Assembly (NCBI GenBank): GCA_021234155.1
Contig: JAJEKV010000002.1
Coordinates: 4,911,795 to 4,975,794 of the forward strand
Reading direction: 5' to 3'
Origin: Isoetes taiwanensis
Lineage: Eukaryota; Streptophyta; Lycopodiopsida; Isoetales; Isoetaceae
DNA length: 64,000 nucleotides
Shown here in pieces: positions 1 through 10,143 of the stretch. Every line of letters begins with the position of its first letter. The first letter of the stretch is position 1. The notes under the pieces were generated by a model, which saw only the letters and a list, made by a program, of their open reading frames with translations, was not told the DNA's origin and did no database searches. Position numbers and translations under genes: made by a program.

Positions 1-1
1 A

Positions 2-163
2 TACGAAAAACAGTCGTTGTTTTTGGATAAAACGAGAAAAAAATGGACAAAACAGTCCGTCTTTAGCATCAACGTTTTTTGACCCTCCGTTTGCCATTTC
101 ACAATGGCAGCTCCCAAAAAACCGTTTTTTCCGAGAAAACGGCGAAAACGGCCGTTTTTCGTA
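2..163. repeat. Short palindromic AAAACGG-rich segment
   Basis: TACGAAAAAC at 2-11 is matched by its exact reverse complement at 154-163, and the stretch between is full of AAAACGG and CCGTTTTT words. It resembles the terminal part of a small non-autonomous DNA element, but the true left end may lie outside the window and no target-site duplication is visible. Confidence 0.3.
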
Positions 164-640
164 ACATGCTTTGTCTACATGGTTTTGTTGAGTTGACGAC
201 CGAGTTCCTTGACGCCATATACGATGGTTGGTTGGGAGATTGGCACATGCGGTTCTACATCATGTAAGTGCAGTGACATGTCTTTGTATTGTATGCAATG
301 CTTGATTTTTCTCTAATATATGCTTTGTATACATGTAGGACTATTAGACACTTGTTGTCTGACGAGGATCGTGGACATGTAGAGCTCAATAATCTTTAAC
401 AATGACAAGAGTTTTGCAAAAATAGTTATACATTTCCGCACGATATCTCGACTCTGGGCCTAGTTTGTTTGCCATATATCAAATTGTGTTGTTGAATTCG
501 AACCACTTTTGAAGAGTCGCACGCTACTTTTTCACAAGCTTGGAGGCGGCTTTTTGCAATATCTCCATTGCAGTATCATATGCAACATGCCTTTTAGGGT
601 CTCAATTCCTTTGTTAATCTTACCCCATGAAACTTCTAAC
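164..640. other. No recognisable feature
   Basis: AT-rich sequence with no open frame, repeat or motif that I recognise. Confidence 0.4.
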
Positions 641-644
641 TGCA

Positions 645-785
645 TGTGAAAACCCTAACTATTTTCCTCCTTGTGTGGAAACCTTCCTATTTTCCTCCTT
701 GTGTGGAAACCCTTCCTAATTTCCATCATCAAGGAAATCAGGAAGGGTTTCCTTGGCATTGGAAAATAGGAAGGGTTTCCACTCA
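645..785. repeat. GGAAGGGTTTCC motif cluster A (foldback)
   Basis: About five copies of a short motif, GGAAGGGTTTCC or its complement GGAAACCCTTCC, each followed by TATTTTCC-like spacers. Left copies are in one orientation and right copies in the other. The arms 705-724 and 733-752 pair over 20 bases with one mismatch around an 8-base loop. The same motif recurs at 1862-2095. Confidence 0.65.
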
Positions 786-949
786 AAATTTGAATTTGTG
801 CTCTAAGACCTTTTTCATTGACATATTTGTGCTCTAAGACTTATTCAGCCGGCATCTTATGCACTCATTTTGCAATGGCATTCGGATGTTGAGCAGACTT
901 GTATTGTATTTAGCATCTTGATGCTTGTTTGTTCCTTTGCATGAAATTT

Positions 950-1741
950 TCCGGAGGATGCTCAAGGTGTGCAGAGCAAGTTACAAGCAAAAGGTTGGTT
1001 TAGCTCGAGTGTTGGTGATGTCTTGGAAGGCATTGGTGGGGTGTGGCTGCATTGCTTTAGTTCGATGCTGGGTCTAACAAATTCTGGATGCTTTAACATT
1101 TTGTTATCTTGGAAAGGGTTTAGCTTTTCATGTTGGCTCTCTTCTATCCCAGCTGGAAGAAGGGTGTGGTTGCAGGTGGCAGCATTATGAAAGTAGGTCA
1201 TACTGAAGTGAAGATCTAGGAGGCATTTGGATCGGGAGGACCAGATGCATTTAAAACTGCTTACCAGGTTTGCTGGTCGGTTGAGTAAAATGATGGTGAT
1301 GCCCAAGCAGGTGATCAAAAGCAGATGTAGAAGCAGTCGACCACCCTTTGGGGAGGCCTCCAGAAGGCATTTGCATCTTGGAGAAGATGGTGAAGCAAAG
1401 TATCTCTTAGTACAACTGGAAAAGAGTAAGTTGTCTCCTAGTAGTACCCATTTGCACATGTGCGACTTGAGGCCAAGTTAAGCATGCGGAAGATTGCTTC
1501 TTCACCTCTCCGTGGTCTATCACGTATTCTCGGTGTTTGGTGGCATCGTCTTCATGTGTTATGGGATATTTTCTTTGGATGATCCTCTAGAATGGTGCTG
1601 TTTACTACCTCCACACCTGGGTTTTATGAGCATGTGTTCTGACAGGTTTAGGTATCTGGCTCTTTTGGAGCCTTAAATAAATGTATTTATTTACATACTA
1701 TTAATAAAAATAAAAATATCGTGCCTTCATTAAAAAAAAAA
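950..1741 (+). mobile_element. Possible LINE 3' end with poly-A
   Basis: The segment ends in AT-rich sequence with AATAAA-like words and a run of A at 1731-1741, as expected of a plus-strand non-LTR retrotransposon or a processed copy. Open frames within it resemble no protein I know. The 5' boundary is a guess and no target-site duplication was identified. Confidence 0.25.
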
Positions 1742-1861
1742 ATTTTGAATTTTGGGGTGACGTGTACTTGATGGACGTGTCGCCTTAATGGAAGGCGTCC
1801 GTCTTGATAAGCGTGAGCCATAAAGGCTTACGCATGTAAATATTCCAAAAATAAAATAATT

Positions 1862-2095
1862 TCGTGGAAACCCTTCCTGTTTTCCCCAGAAACCCTTCCG
1901 ATTTTCCAAAGTGGAAAACCTTCCTAATTTCAAAAATTGTAAATTTGGAAGGGTTTCTATGGAAAATCAGAAGGGTTTTCGTGGAAATCCTCCCTGGTTT
2001 TATTGAAAGCCGGAAGGGTTTCCATGGAAAATCGGCAGGGTTTTCAAGGAAATTTGGAAGGGTTTCCATGGAAAATAGGAAGGGTTTCCACGAGA
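1862..2095. repeat. GGAAGGGTTTCC motif cluster B (foldback)
   Basis: About nine copies of the motif seen at 645-785. Three left copies (from about 1864, 1889 and 1912) are in the CCCTTCC orientation and about six right copies (from about 1950 to 2090) are in the GGAAGGG orientation, so the region could fold on itself. Copies are separated by GGAAAAT(C/A)GG-type linkers. Open frames over it are artefacts of the repeat. Confidence 0.65.
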
Positions 2096-2177
2096 GGGCA
2101 ACCAAAATCGGGCGTACATAAAACCATCACTTATACTGTGGTATCCTGTGGTATTGCAATTTTGAACAATAATAAAT

Positions 2178-2540
2178 AATTTTTTTATTTTTTTTTGAAG
2201 GATGAAAAACTCTTATTCAATATTCCAAAAGAAGTACAGACATAATTGTAGAGACAGGAATAAAATCTCAGCAGACAAAAATAATCCACTAAGTGCCGCT
2301 ACCTGGCTATGCATAAGATAAGATACCAAAATATTCCTTAAAAATCAAATGTTTTTTCTCAGGAGCAAGCTGAGAACATAGGTATGCCTTTACCAATCTG
2401 TCTTGTGCCTCATGAAGAACTTGATCGACACTAATTGATAAGCCTTTGAAGATACACAACCGCCTTCTTTTCCAAACAGACCACAACAACCAGCCTGAAG
2501 CTAAGTGGAAAGCCTGTTGCTGCAAGTTGTTCTAAGTGGA
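2178..2540 (-). mobile_element. 5'-truncated L1-type LINE
   Basis: The minus strand encodes a 72-residue tail containing AFHLASGWLLWSVWKRR and IFKG, the same family as the C-terminus of the large L1 at 14.1-14.4 kb (AFHLASAWIIWSIWKRR). The 3' end is a T-rich run on the plus strand (about 2178-2196). AATAAAT occurs just outside both ends and could be the target-site duplication, though it is short and AT-rich. Only the last part of ORF2 and the 3' UTR are present, so the copy is dead. Confidence 0.6.
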
Positions 2541-4270
2541 AGAATAAATGGCGAGAAGCACTTGCTGGCTAGTCAAGGCCACATGGAAGAGAGAGAGAGA
2601 GAGATAGTAACTATGACGTTATACGATGCTCCCATCATACAAATACGGGAATTCCTCTCCTGTGGCAACTACATCACCATGGAAAGGCCCTTCGTCTAAC
2701 TCGGACCACTTGGGATGAACAAGTGTCCGGGCGTGGAACACGGAGATGTCATTCGTCCCACGTCCTCTATGAGGCCCTATACAGTGGAAGCATACATACA
2801 TGTTAGCACACAGCAACCATGCTCAAAATAATATACCACCATGAAGGGTGGTCCATCCAACATCATCATTCACATGGTAATACAAGTACAAGATAACATA
2901 AGTCAAATACCATAAATAAGGGCTCTATCCTGGGCTCAAACTCCATGGGGTCGACTAACAGTCAGGGTCTCAAGATAACAGCAGACAGAGGTTGGCGTTG
3001 GCTGGCATAGAACAATAGCTAGAGTAGTCCACTCCATCCGCCCCTCTTGTGCACACTTTGCAGATAGGCTGAAACATGCTATGGCTCGATTGTAGCCTTC
3101 CCGAGATGCAATCCTATGGAATCACCCTATGAGACTACTCCCGGTTACATCTCCCCGGTCTGATGAGACAGGTCAGGGAGGCGTCCCCTCCCTGGACATG
3201 ACGGATCCCTGAGTGTGCTAGAGAACAAGTGCCACATCAGTGACCCTTGCATCCGTACCCAACTTACTCCCCTAAATTTAAAGGCCGGCTCACCACGCCC
3301 GTTCGAGTCCAGGACGTCCATATATGCACATCGCCTGCAACCCAGAGAGTATTAAACCCATACCCGGCCCACATTCTGTGACCGACTTTAAGTCTAGCTG
3401 TAGGAGTCCTGTAGCCAAGGTAGGCAAGACCCCACCCCCGTTTCACCATCATACCCGTTGTTTGGTGCTGAATCACGACATAGCATCCACCACCAGGTGA
3501 GCTCTTGTACACAGGCCGCATTTACTGGGTCTTAAGGGTTCTAACTAGAGACATCTCTACTTCTAGGAAGCTTTCAGATCTCTACCCTCCCTTAACCCCA
3601 GACATACAGGAGAAACAGAAAGAGAGAATGCAATCATAATCAAAGTATCCATCATCATCCTAGTAACACATAAAAGAGAAATTAACCATTCCATCTAATC
3701 AGAGAAGGATTAGCTGAAGCACGGACTATTTAGGGACTAACCGGTCTCTTGGCTAGAGCATACGTGGAACGTCACATTCCCCTTGGAATAATGTTGTCCT
3801 CAGCATTGGGGTTAGTTTACCTAGAAATAAAAACAGTTAAGTTATAAAAGGTAAATTTATTTGCGAAAGTCATACAGATTACATAAAGTTGTTCTTGGAC
3901 CAAAGTCTCTTAACAATAGACAAAAAGCACTATATCACCAAACTTAGATAGGAACAGACATACAAAATAACAGTTAAAATAACAAGAGATGGCCCCGAAC
4001 TGAGGCTTAAGAGCTTCTGCAGTACGTCAGTATGCGCTACTGGCCTGCAGAATTACAGTACATCAATACTTATATAATAATTTAAGTAGTGTGGTTGAAG
4101 GGACCATCCCCTTGAGAAGAAGAAACATGAATGAAGGAAATCCTATCATGCCTAAGGCTTGCATTTCGTCTCGGCGTAGGGAATGGCAATTTTCCATTAT
4201 AGCCGTAGACGAATGTGTCCTATCATGAATGCCTATATGCCCAATTCCCCATCTAGGATGCATGTAACCC
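2541..4270. other. Unassigned, probably retroelement 3' region
   Basis: It lies immediately downstream, in minus-strand terms, of the Ty3/gypsy integrase, so part is probably that element's untranslated 3' region. I found no matching copy near 6.4-8 kb that would identify a pair of LTRs. A GA microsatellite lies near 2588-2604. No host gene is recognisable. Confidence 0.3.
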
Positions 4271-4275
4271 AACCC

Positions 4276-5225
4276 CTACAATGGCTCCTGTCGGGTCAAC
4301 TCTCGTATGATCCCTGCCGGACCCATAAGACAATACTTACCATTAGGGTTGGAGTTGATCATGTCCTGAATGGTTCGGCCCTGGCATTCTCGCATAAAGT
4401 CTGGGTAAGCTTTGTCCAAATCCGCTTTAAGTACCCAAATTGCATCCTCTGTTGGCAAGTGTTTCCACGTAACCAAATACTGCAAGATTTGAGTTCCGCG
4501 GGTTTGCTTATATTCATGATCAAGGAGAGCCTCAGGCACAATCTCCAATTGATCTTCTGTCATCTTCAGAAGCGTCAGTGTGTCAAGGATCTCTTCTGGA
4601 TCGGGGTTATGCTTTTTGAGAAGGCTCACATGAAAGACTTTATGGACCTTCAAATGTGGGGGTAGATTTAACCGGTAGGCTTGAGAACCTATCCTCTCGG
4701 TTATTTCAAAAGGTCCCGCTCATCTAGCTGCAAGCTTCTTGCAATTGCCAATTTTGAGTTTCGCTTGCTTCACCTTGATATTTAGCCATACGAACTCACC
4801 AACTTGAAATTCAAGTGGTATCCAATGCCGATCAGCAAGGCTCTTTTGCGGGGCTCTGGCAGCTAACAAATACCTAGGGCCTGCATATCTGTAAGCAATT
4901 GTTGAGAGACTTCCACCTTGGAAACTGGATTATGCCATGTGTTTGGAGTAAGGCATTGATAACCATAGTTGATCATAAAAGGGGACATCCTTGAAGACTC
5001 CTGCTTAGTGCTGTTATACGCAAACTCCACCAAATGGATATAATCTGCCCATTGGAATTGCTTGCTCCAGACATAGTTTCACAGCATATCTTTGATTACC
5101 CTGTTGGTATGCTCTGTTTGGCCATCCGTCTGTGGGTGATAAGTGTGCTCATAACAAGCTTAGTTTGAATAGTGCTAAAGAAATCCTTCCAGAATGCACT
5201 AACAAACTTAGGATCCCGGTCCGAT
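4276..5225 (-). pseudogene. Ty3/gypsy integrase C-terminal half with chromodomain-like tail
   Basis: DRDPKF (near 5203-5220) and YHPQTDGQTE (about 5115-5145) are integrase-core signatures around the second and third catalytic acids. The core breaks up with stops around 4700-4860. A 125-residue open stretch, 4276-4653, has VFHVSLLKK at its start and YLVTWKHLPTEDAIW further on, the pattern of the gypsy integrase C-terminus and a chromodomain-like module that in this family targets integration to chromatin. The N-terminal zinc finger and first catalytic Asp are missing because of the internal deletion. Confidence 0.75.
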
Positions 5226-5594
5226 GCGGTAGAGCCTATCGATTCTTAATCGCGTGCTTGTTCAATTGCCTGTAATCAATGCACATCCTTAAAGTACCAC
5301 CCTTTTTCTTCACAAACAAAATATGGGCACCAAAGGTGACACACTTGGTCGAATGAATCCCAATTTGAGAAGCTCCTGCAACTGCTTCTTAAGCTCTGTC
5401 AATTCAGGTGTAATTTTGTATAGAGCTTTACTGGTAGGTTTAATACATGGTTCTAAGGTAATTTCACATTCCACGCCTCGGAAAGGTGGCAACCTATGAA
5501 TCTCATCCAGAAAGTGGTCGTGGTATTCTCGAAGAACGGCTGCTATTGCCGGGGGCAAGCTGTGAATAACTTCCTTTAATGCGATGAAATACAC
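5226..5594 (-). pseudogene. Ty3/gypsy reverse transcriptase, N-terminal fragment
   Basis: The minus-strand frame from 5594 carries the linker and finger region (HDHFLDEIHRLPPFR, then [10 protein letters not shown]), followed after a shift by the CIDYRQLNK motif near 5265-5290 and a decayed NRYPLPR-like motif near 5230-5245 whose Tyr codon is now a stop. The sequence then jumps into integrase. The YxDD active site and all of RNase H are lost, so the enzyme cannot function. Confidence 0.8.
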
Positions 5595-6163
5595 TGCATA
5601 ATTGGAATTACTGATTTACCTGCTATGGTTACTCGAGCTCCATTAGCTGCGTTAAAGGTAACTTCTCGCTTTTCACAATCAATGTTTGCCTTTGCAGCAG
5701 CTAAGAATTCCATACCCACAATAAGATCATAATGACCAATATTCATAATCTCGGCCCCTAAAGCGAGGGTTGCTCCTGGCAACTGAATATTCAAATTGAT
5801 GCGTCGACCTTGAGTATGGCATATGGCCCGACTAGGTAGTGTGACTGGACGTGGCTTTGACTTCAAAGGAGTAAGCTGTAAAGCTTATGCCATTCTAGGT
5901 GGAGAAAAATTGTGCGTGCTACCGGTGTCCATAAGGATGATAAAAGGTTTACGGTCTACTTGGCCAACCGTGGATATGACTGAAGGTTGGCTGTCTGCTT
6001 GACCTATTTCAATAGCGGAATAAATTTGGGGCTCACCTTGTATATAGTGTGGTGCCTCATCATTAGCAATGATTTTAGGTTCACTTGGGTCCATAACATC
6101 ATCCCAATCCACTTCGACAAGAGCAGCTTGAGCAGCCTGTGTCACATAGGGGCACTCTTGCAT
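5576..6163 (-). pseudogene. Ty3/gypsy retropepsin-type protease region
   Basis: The upstream frame (5885-6163) ends with FIILMDTGSTHNF, the catalytic Asp-Thr-Gly loop of retroviral-type aspartic protease. The next frame (5576-5866) contains VGMEFLAAAKANIDCEKR, the second conserved block of these proteases. The two pieces are split by a frame break around 5870-5885. The protease would normally process the gag-pol polyprotein inside the virus-like particle. Confidence 0.75.
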
Positions 6164-6390
6164 ACGGTGTTCTAGTTGAAAATATCGAAAGCAGGCCTTG
6201 CCTTTTCATAACTGCTTGCGAGCTTCTTTTGGAATGGCTTGCAAAATATCGCGGACAGCTTCTGCAGTATTAGAAAACTTATCTGGCACAGTAAAGGAAA
6301 CTTTCTTATCTTGCTTCTGCTACCCAGTCGATGAGGGAGGTCCTGGGCTAGGTGAGCGTCCCCGATACGGTGTATAGCCCATGTTCTGAC
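6164..6390 (-). pseudogene. Ty3/gypsy gag C-terminal fragment
   Basis: A minus-strand frame upstream of the protease reads through a nucleocapsid-like segment with CFRYFQLEHRMQEC, which fits CX2CX4HX4C except that the second Cys is Tyr. An in-frame stop lies shortly before it. The rest of gag is not recognisable upstream. Confidence 0.55.
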
Positions 6391-6429
6391 CAAATAGATA
6401 AAGCTACATCCAAAATCTAAGGTAATCAT

Positions 6430-7440
6430 ATAGATATAGTTAATTCCAGCATCTAATAATCATATACATAGGAAGGATAAGCAACTATTTAAATTTAAGG
6501 TTTAGAAAGAATTAAAATTTTGCGAATCAAAAGAGGATCATACAAACTTGAACAACATCATATATGCAAACTTTGAATGCATGCAAACTAGAGTTGAGTA
6601 ATATTTAAAAGGGATTGAGGGATTGATCAAATAAGGGGATCACAAAGACATGAAGCTAGAAGAAAAGGATTTGAAATTGGAAGAGCTTTAAATTCATGAG
6701 CATATGAAGAGCCTTGCGTGCATTGAATTCTGATTGAACTACTTATATGCATGATTATGGATTGAGATTGGTGCTTGTTTTCCATGGCTGGATCTTGTCG
6801 TTTGTTTTACTTGCTATTGCAGAGATTGTAGATTTGGATTGAGCTAGTTGCGACAATTGGTTCCTTCCTATTTAGAACCAATCCATTTTGTGTTTTTGCT
6901 TGTTTCGTCCAGTTTTTGTGTTGTTGGGCCTTGATTGTTGTACAATTAGACTTGTAAGGGGCATAAGAACACATAGAGTAATGTATTCATGTTCTATTCT
7001 TACGGTTCTAGCCTCCTTTCCATGGTTGTCAGCTGCGCTAATCCATCTTGTTATTAATTCTATAAGCTTAAAGTATATTCATTCTTGTGGTGATAATTTA
7101 GAGCCAAAATTGTGGTTTCATAGTTTATCTTCCATCTTGTTTGTGTTCAGTCGGTTATATTGGATCTCTCTTTTATCCAAATTTATGAAGATTTAACCTA
7201 CAACTAAGAGATATTCAATCCTATGAAAGCATGATTCAGCCTGTCTGCTTGCCGCGCTACACTCCAATTCTTGCATTTCTGTTAGTAATAGGAGATTCTG
7301 AACCTGGGTAATCTGCTGTTACCTTTCAACATTCGTCAGGATCTGGATCTGTAACATGCACCTATTTTCTCCATTTTGTCACTAATTGGTTTAAATAATG
7401 TTGTCGATTCGCGTAGCGAATCGGCATTCTTGCTCAAGAC
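6430..7440. other. No recognisable gene
   Basis: AT-rich sequence upstream of the gypsy gag on the minus strand. It may include the element's 5' untranslated region and LTR, but no boundary or repeat pair was found. A 102-codon plus-strand open frame at 6888-7196 resembles nothing I know. Confidence 0.35.
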
Positions 7441-7442
7441 GA

Positions 7443-7483
7443 GCATGCATGCATTGCATGCGTCGCATGCATGCATCGCATGC
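7443..7483. repeat. GCATGC/RY-element cluster
   Basis: Six GCATGC palindromes, two pairs overlapping, begin at 7443, 7447, 7456, 7465, 7469 and 7478. CATGCA is the RY element bound by plant B3-domain factors, so this could be a regulatory cluster, but no gene is recognisable beside it. It may equally be a simple-sequence expansion. Confidence 0.6.
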
Positions 7484-7830
7484 GTTTTGGGCCGTTCTTC
7501 AGGTTGGGCGTTTGCTACTTATTGCGGAGTTCTTCATCGACGTTTCATCGGCGCTTCCTCTTCTCTCAGCAGTACCTTATTCTCTTTGAACCCACCCTCC
7601 CCCCCTTCTTTGTTTATTATATTTTGTACAAGTCCACGTTTATCATGTTTTTCCACCCGGTGGGTGATGCTTTCCACCCCTTTGGGTGATGCTATTCTCG
7701 GTATGTTTCGTTTGTTGTATTGGTGATGTGCAGTACACGGGTTGGCGAAAGTGCCATCCGTTTTGACTTCTCCATCGCGGGGTTTTGGGGGCGATTCTAT
7801 GCCTTTACGTTTGTCTAAGCCCCTTTGAAG

Positions 7831-7893
7831 GCTTATCACTAGGGTTTTCCTCTAAAAAACCAAAAGGGAGGGTTTTTAATCCCGGTGATAAGC
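7831..7893 (+). repeat. Stem-loop module, copy 1
   Basis: GCTTATCAC at 7831-7839 pairs perfectly with GTGATAAGC at 7885-7893. The loop holds the conserved core TAGGGTTTTCCTC, then an AAACC block, then a G-run followed by GGGTTTTTAATCCC. The same core with different stem sequences occurs at 60,886-60,944 and, at the 3' end of a LINE, at 36,393-36,478. Confidence 0.7.
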
Positions 7894-7899
7894 TTTTCG

Positions 7900-8440
7900 G
7901 CGGTACATCAACCACTCATCTATTAGCATTGTATTTGTTTTTGGGGTCCAAATGATATAATTGGATTTTCCCTTTATTTTTCGTGGGTAGTTCGCATGTG
8001 TGCGGCTATCCACTGTCCACCATTGTAGAAATCTGCTGAGATGAATGAGAAGCCTATCTATTAATGCAAAGCCTCTATTATTACTAAATCGCATTGCTAG
8101 TCTAGTAGTGCTTTCCAGTTTTCCCTAATCGGGCCGATATAATTTGAGCGGTGTAAATCCTTTAAACCCTAATCTAGATATAGGTTTTTGAAACGTATCA
8201 GACGTGGTAGAAGAGTTAGGGGTGTTCCCATAATTTGAGAATATACAAAGGCATTTTCATAATTTAAGCAAAATACAAGGATATTTTTATAAATTGCCAA
8301 AATAAAACCTGCTCTAATTTGCACAGTCCTTCATAGATTTAAGCATTACTTTCTCATCTTTATTAGTTGTGGACCGAAAGTGACGGGTTTAGCCCATTTG
8401 CATTTTTTCTTTGTCAAAAACCGGTGAGCCCTTGGATACA
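7900..8440. other. No recognisable feature
   Basis: Between the stem-loop module and a possible LINE tail; no gene, repeat pair or motif recognised. Confidence 0.35.
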
Positions 8441-8449
8441 ATTTTTTTA

Positions 8450-8949
8450 TGCTAAGTGATCTATTGATAGCTATCGATGGGCAAATTTAGAGAAGGTCGC
8501 AACTGCATAGAGGAGCTTCACCATAGAGGCTGAATTTAAAGGAGCAATGGTCAGAATTGGACAGAAGGCCAGCTTTTAAGAAGAAGGCCGAATTTAACAA
8601 AGCACAAGAGCACATGCTGGTCTTGGGTGCATTTACAAACCAGAGCATCAAAACTAATATCAGAAGGCCTAAAATTTGATAAGGCAGATATCAGTAAGTG
8701 CGTAATGCGGCTCTGGCAGTCCCGAATTTGGTGCTTCTTAAGAAGCATAATTGTAGAAATCCATTTTTTCTTTGTAACTAGTTGCAATTTGAACGTGGTG
8801 GTTTATCTATGTGGTGGATTAGGGGCTTGGATTCGTGCACTGGTTCCTACTCAATTCTCTGTTCATGTGCTTGCTACGTGTAGGACTATATTTTTTCCTT
8901 CCAATATCATGGTTCAATTCAACAGTTCTAAATTTTTATTAAAAAAAAA
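8450..8949 (+). mobile_element. Possible LINE/SINE 3' end with poly-A
   Basis: The stretch ends with TTTTTATTAAAAAAAAA at about 8934-8949, the style of 3' end seen in plant L1 elements. A 117-codon open frame across it has no similarity that I recognise. The left boundary is arbitrary. Confidence 0.25.
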
Positions 8950-10140
8950 CGAAGTGATTAAGATGGGGTTAGCAATTTAGGATAGAAGTTAAGGGGTACT
9001 TAACCATTTCATCTTGTTTCCCTAGTTATATCATAAGGTATGTTGGATATGACAAAATATATGGGATGGTTTTGTTTGTTTGTTTCATGATCAAAGATGC
9101 CTTAGGTGTATCATATGTTTGTGAATATCTTACATATGCAATAAGAAAATAACTTTTACTGATTTACTAAAATGTTTCTAATTTTTCAAAGCCTACCTCA
9201 GTGGAATATACTTGTATACAACGTTTTGCTATAGTTTAGTACACAATTGAAACCACATTATTTAGACATGTATTTTGTAACTAAGGGTGTGTCTGTAATA
9301 GAGGAGAATTGTGTACAGCTTTTAACTTGCACATTTAAGATGCTAATTGCACAATTCTTATATGTGACAATGCATCAAGGGAAGAAGGTAATATTAATTC
9401 TAAGAATACACTCGTAGTATTGCTTATGTATGTTCTATTATATATGATCAGTTAGAATAGAATAGAGTTTTTATCGTCTATGGAATCTTAATGCATGTTT
9501 ATTCCATTAAATAGATATTAGCGGCATTTATAGGTTCAAAGATGACGAGGAGAATATGGATCACTATTCACAAAAACATCCTTAATTAAATGTCCAACAA
9601 ATCTTACTTTTCTCAAGCATATGCACCCTCACCTTCAAAATCCTTATCCATTTCATTTCTTAATTAAGATTGATAAATTTCAAATGGCTTTTTCAATAAT
9701 GATAATTCATGTATGAATTGTACTCTTGCATTCTTAAACAACACGTAAACTTCCAATATGGCATTCTTTCTGTAGTTTTGAACACTTAATTAGAAATTGA
9801 TACCCTTTTTGCTATTTTTCACACAGATCCAATGCTGAAAAAAAAACACCATATTGGAGTCTACTTTGGGGTATTGAAGGTTCCCAGGTGGAAACTTTCC
9901 ACCAAATGGTTCTACCTGGAAGTGCATGTTCTATGCATTATGCTATATATAGTGTAAAGCCATTCATAAAATATGGTTTCTTTGAAAGGTGATAAGGTTT
10001 TATTCATAGATTATACAAAATTTTCAAATTCCCACTACTAGCTTCGTCTTTTTGGCCAATAGCGTTATCCACACACTTTTGCAAAACTTGGTCTAGTGAG
10101 CCATGATGTTTTACATATATATACCAATTGAAAAAATCGT
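8950..10140. other. AT-rich intergenic DNA
   Basis: No gene recognised. A perfect short palindrome, GGTGGAAAC followed by TTTCCACC, lies near 9886-9902. The last 150 bases flank the C2 gene; a minus-strand frame of about 48 codons open from roughly 10,142 down to 10,000 could belong to a final exon, but its phase does not fit the splice donor at 10,221. Confidence 0.35.
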
Positions 10141-10143
10141 TAT

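Larger units (their letters stand above)
4276..6390 (-). mobile_element. Degenerate, internally deleted Ty3/gypsy retrotransposon
   Basis: Reading the minus strand from 6390 down: a gag C-terminus with a decayed zinc knuckle, an aspartic protease, the N-terminal part of reverse transcriptase, then an abrupt switch to the C-terminal half of integrase and a chromodomain-like tail. Most of reverse transcriptase, all of RNase H and the integrase zinc finger are absent. Frames are broken by several stops and shifts. LTRs and primer-binding site were not found. The order gag-PR-RT-(RH)-INT and the tail suggest a chromovirus-like member, which is inference. Confidence 0.8.

Noticed and set aside
1227-1481. 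84-codon frame as a possible small gene
   Set aside because: Overlaps an antisense frame of 165 codons, has no recognisable motif, and lies in a likely retroelement tail.
3264-4272. Possible host genes between the truncated L1 and the gypsy element
   Set aside because: Frames are short and without motifs; the location suggests retroelement 3' sequence.
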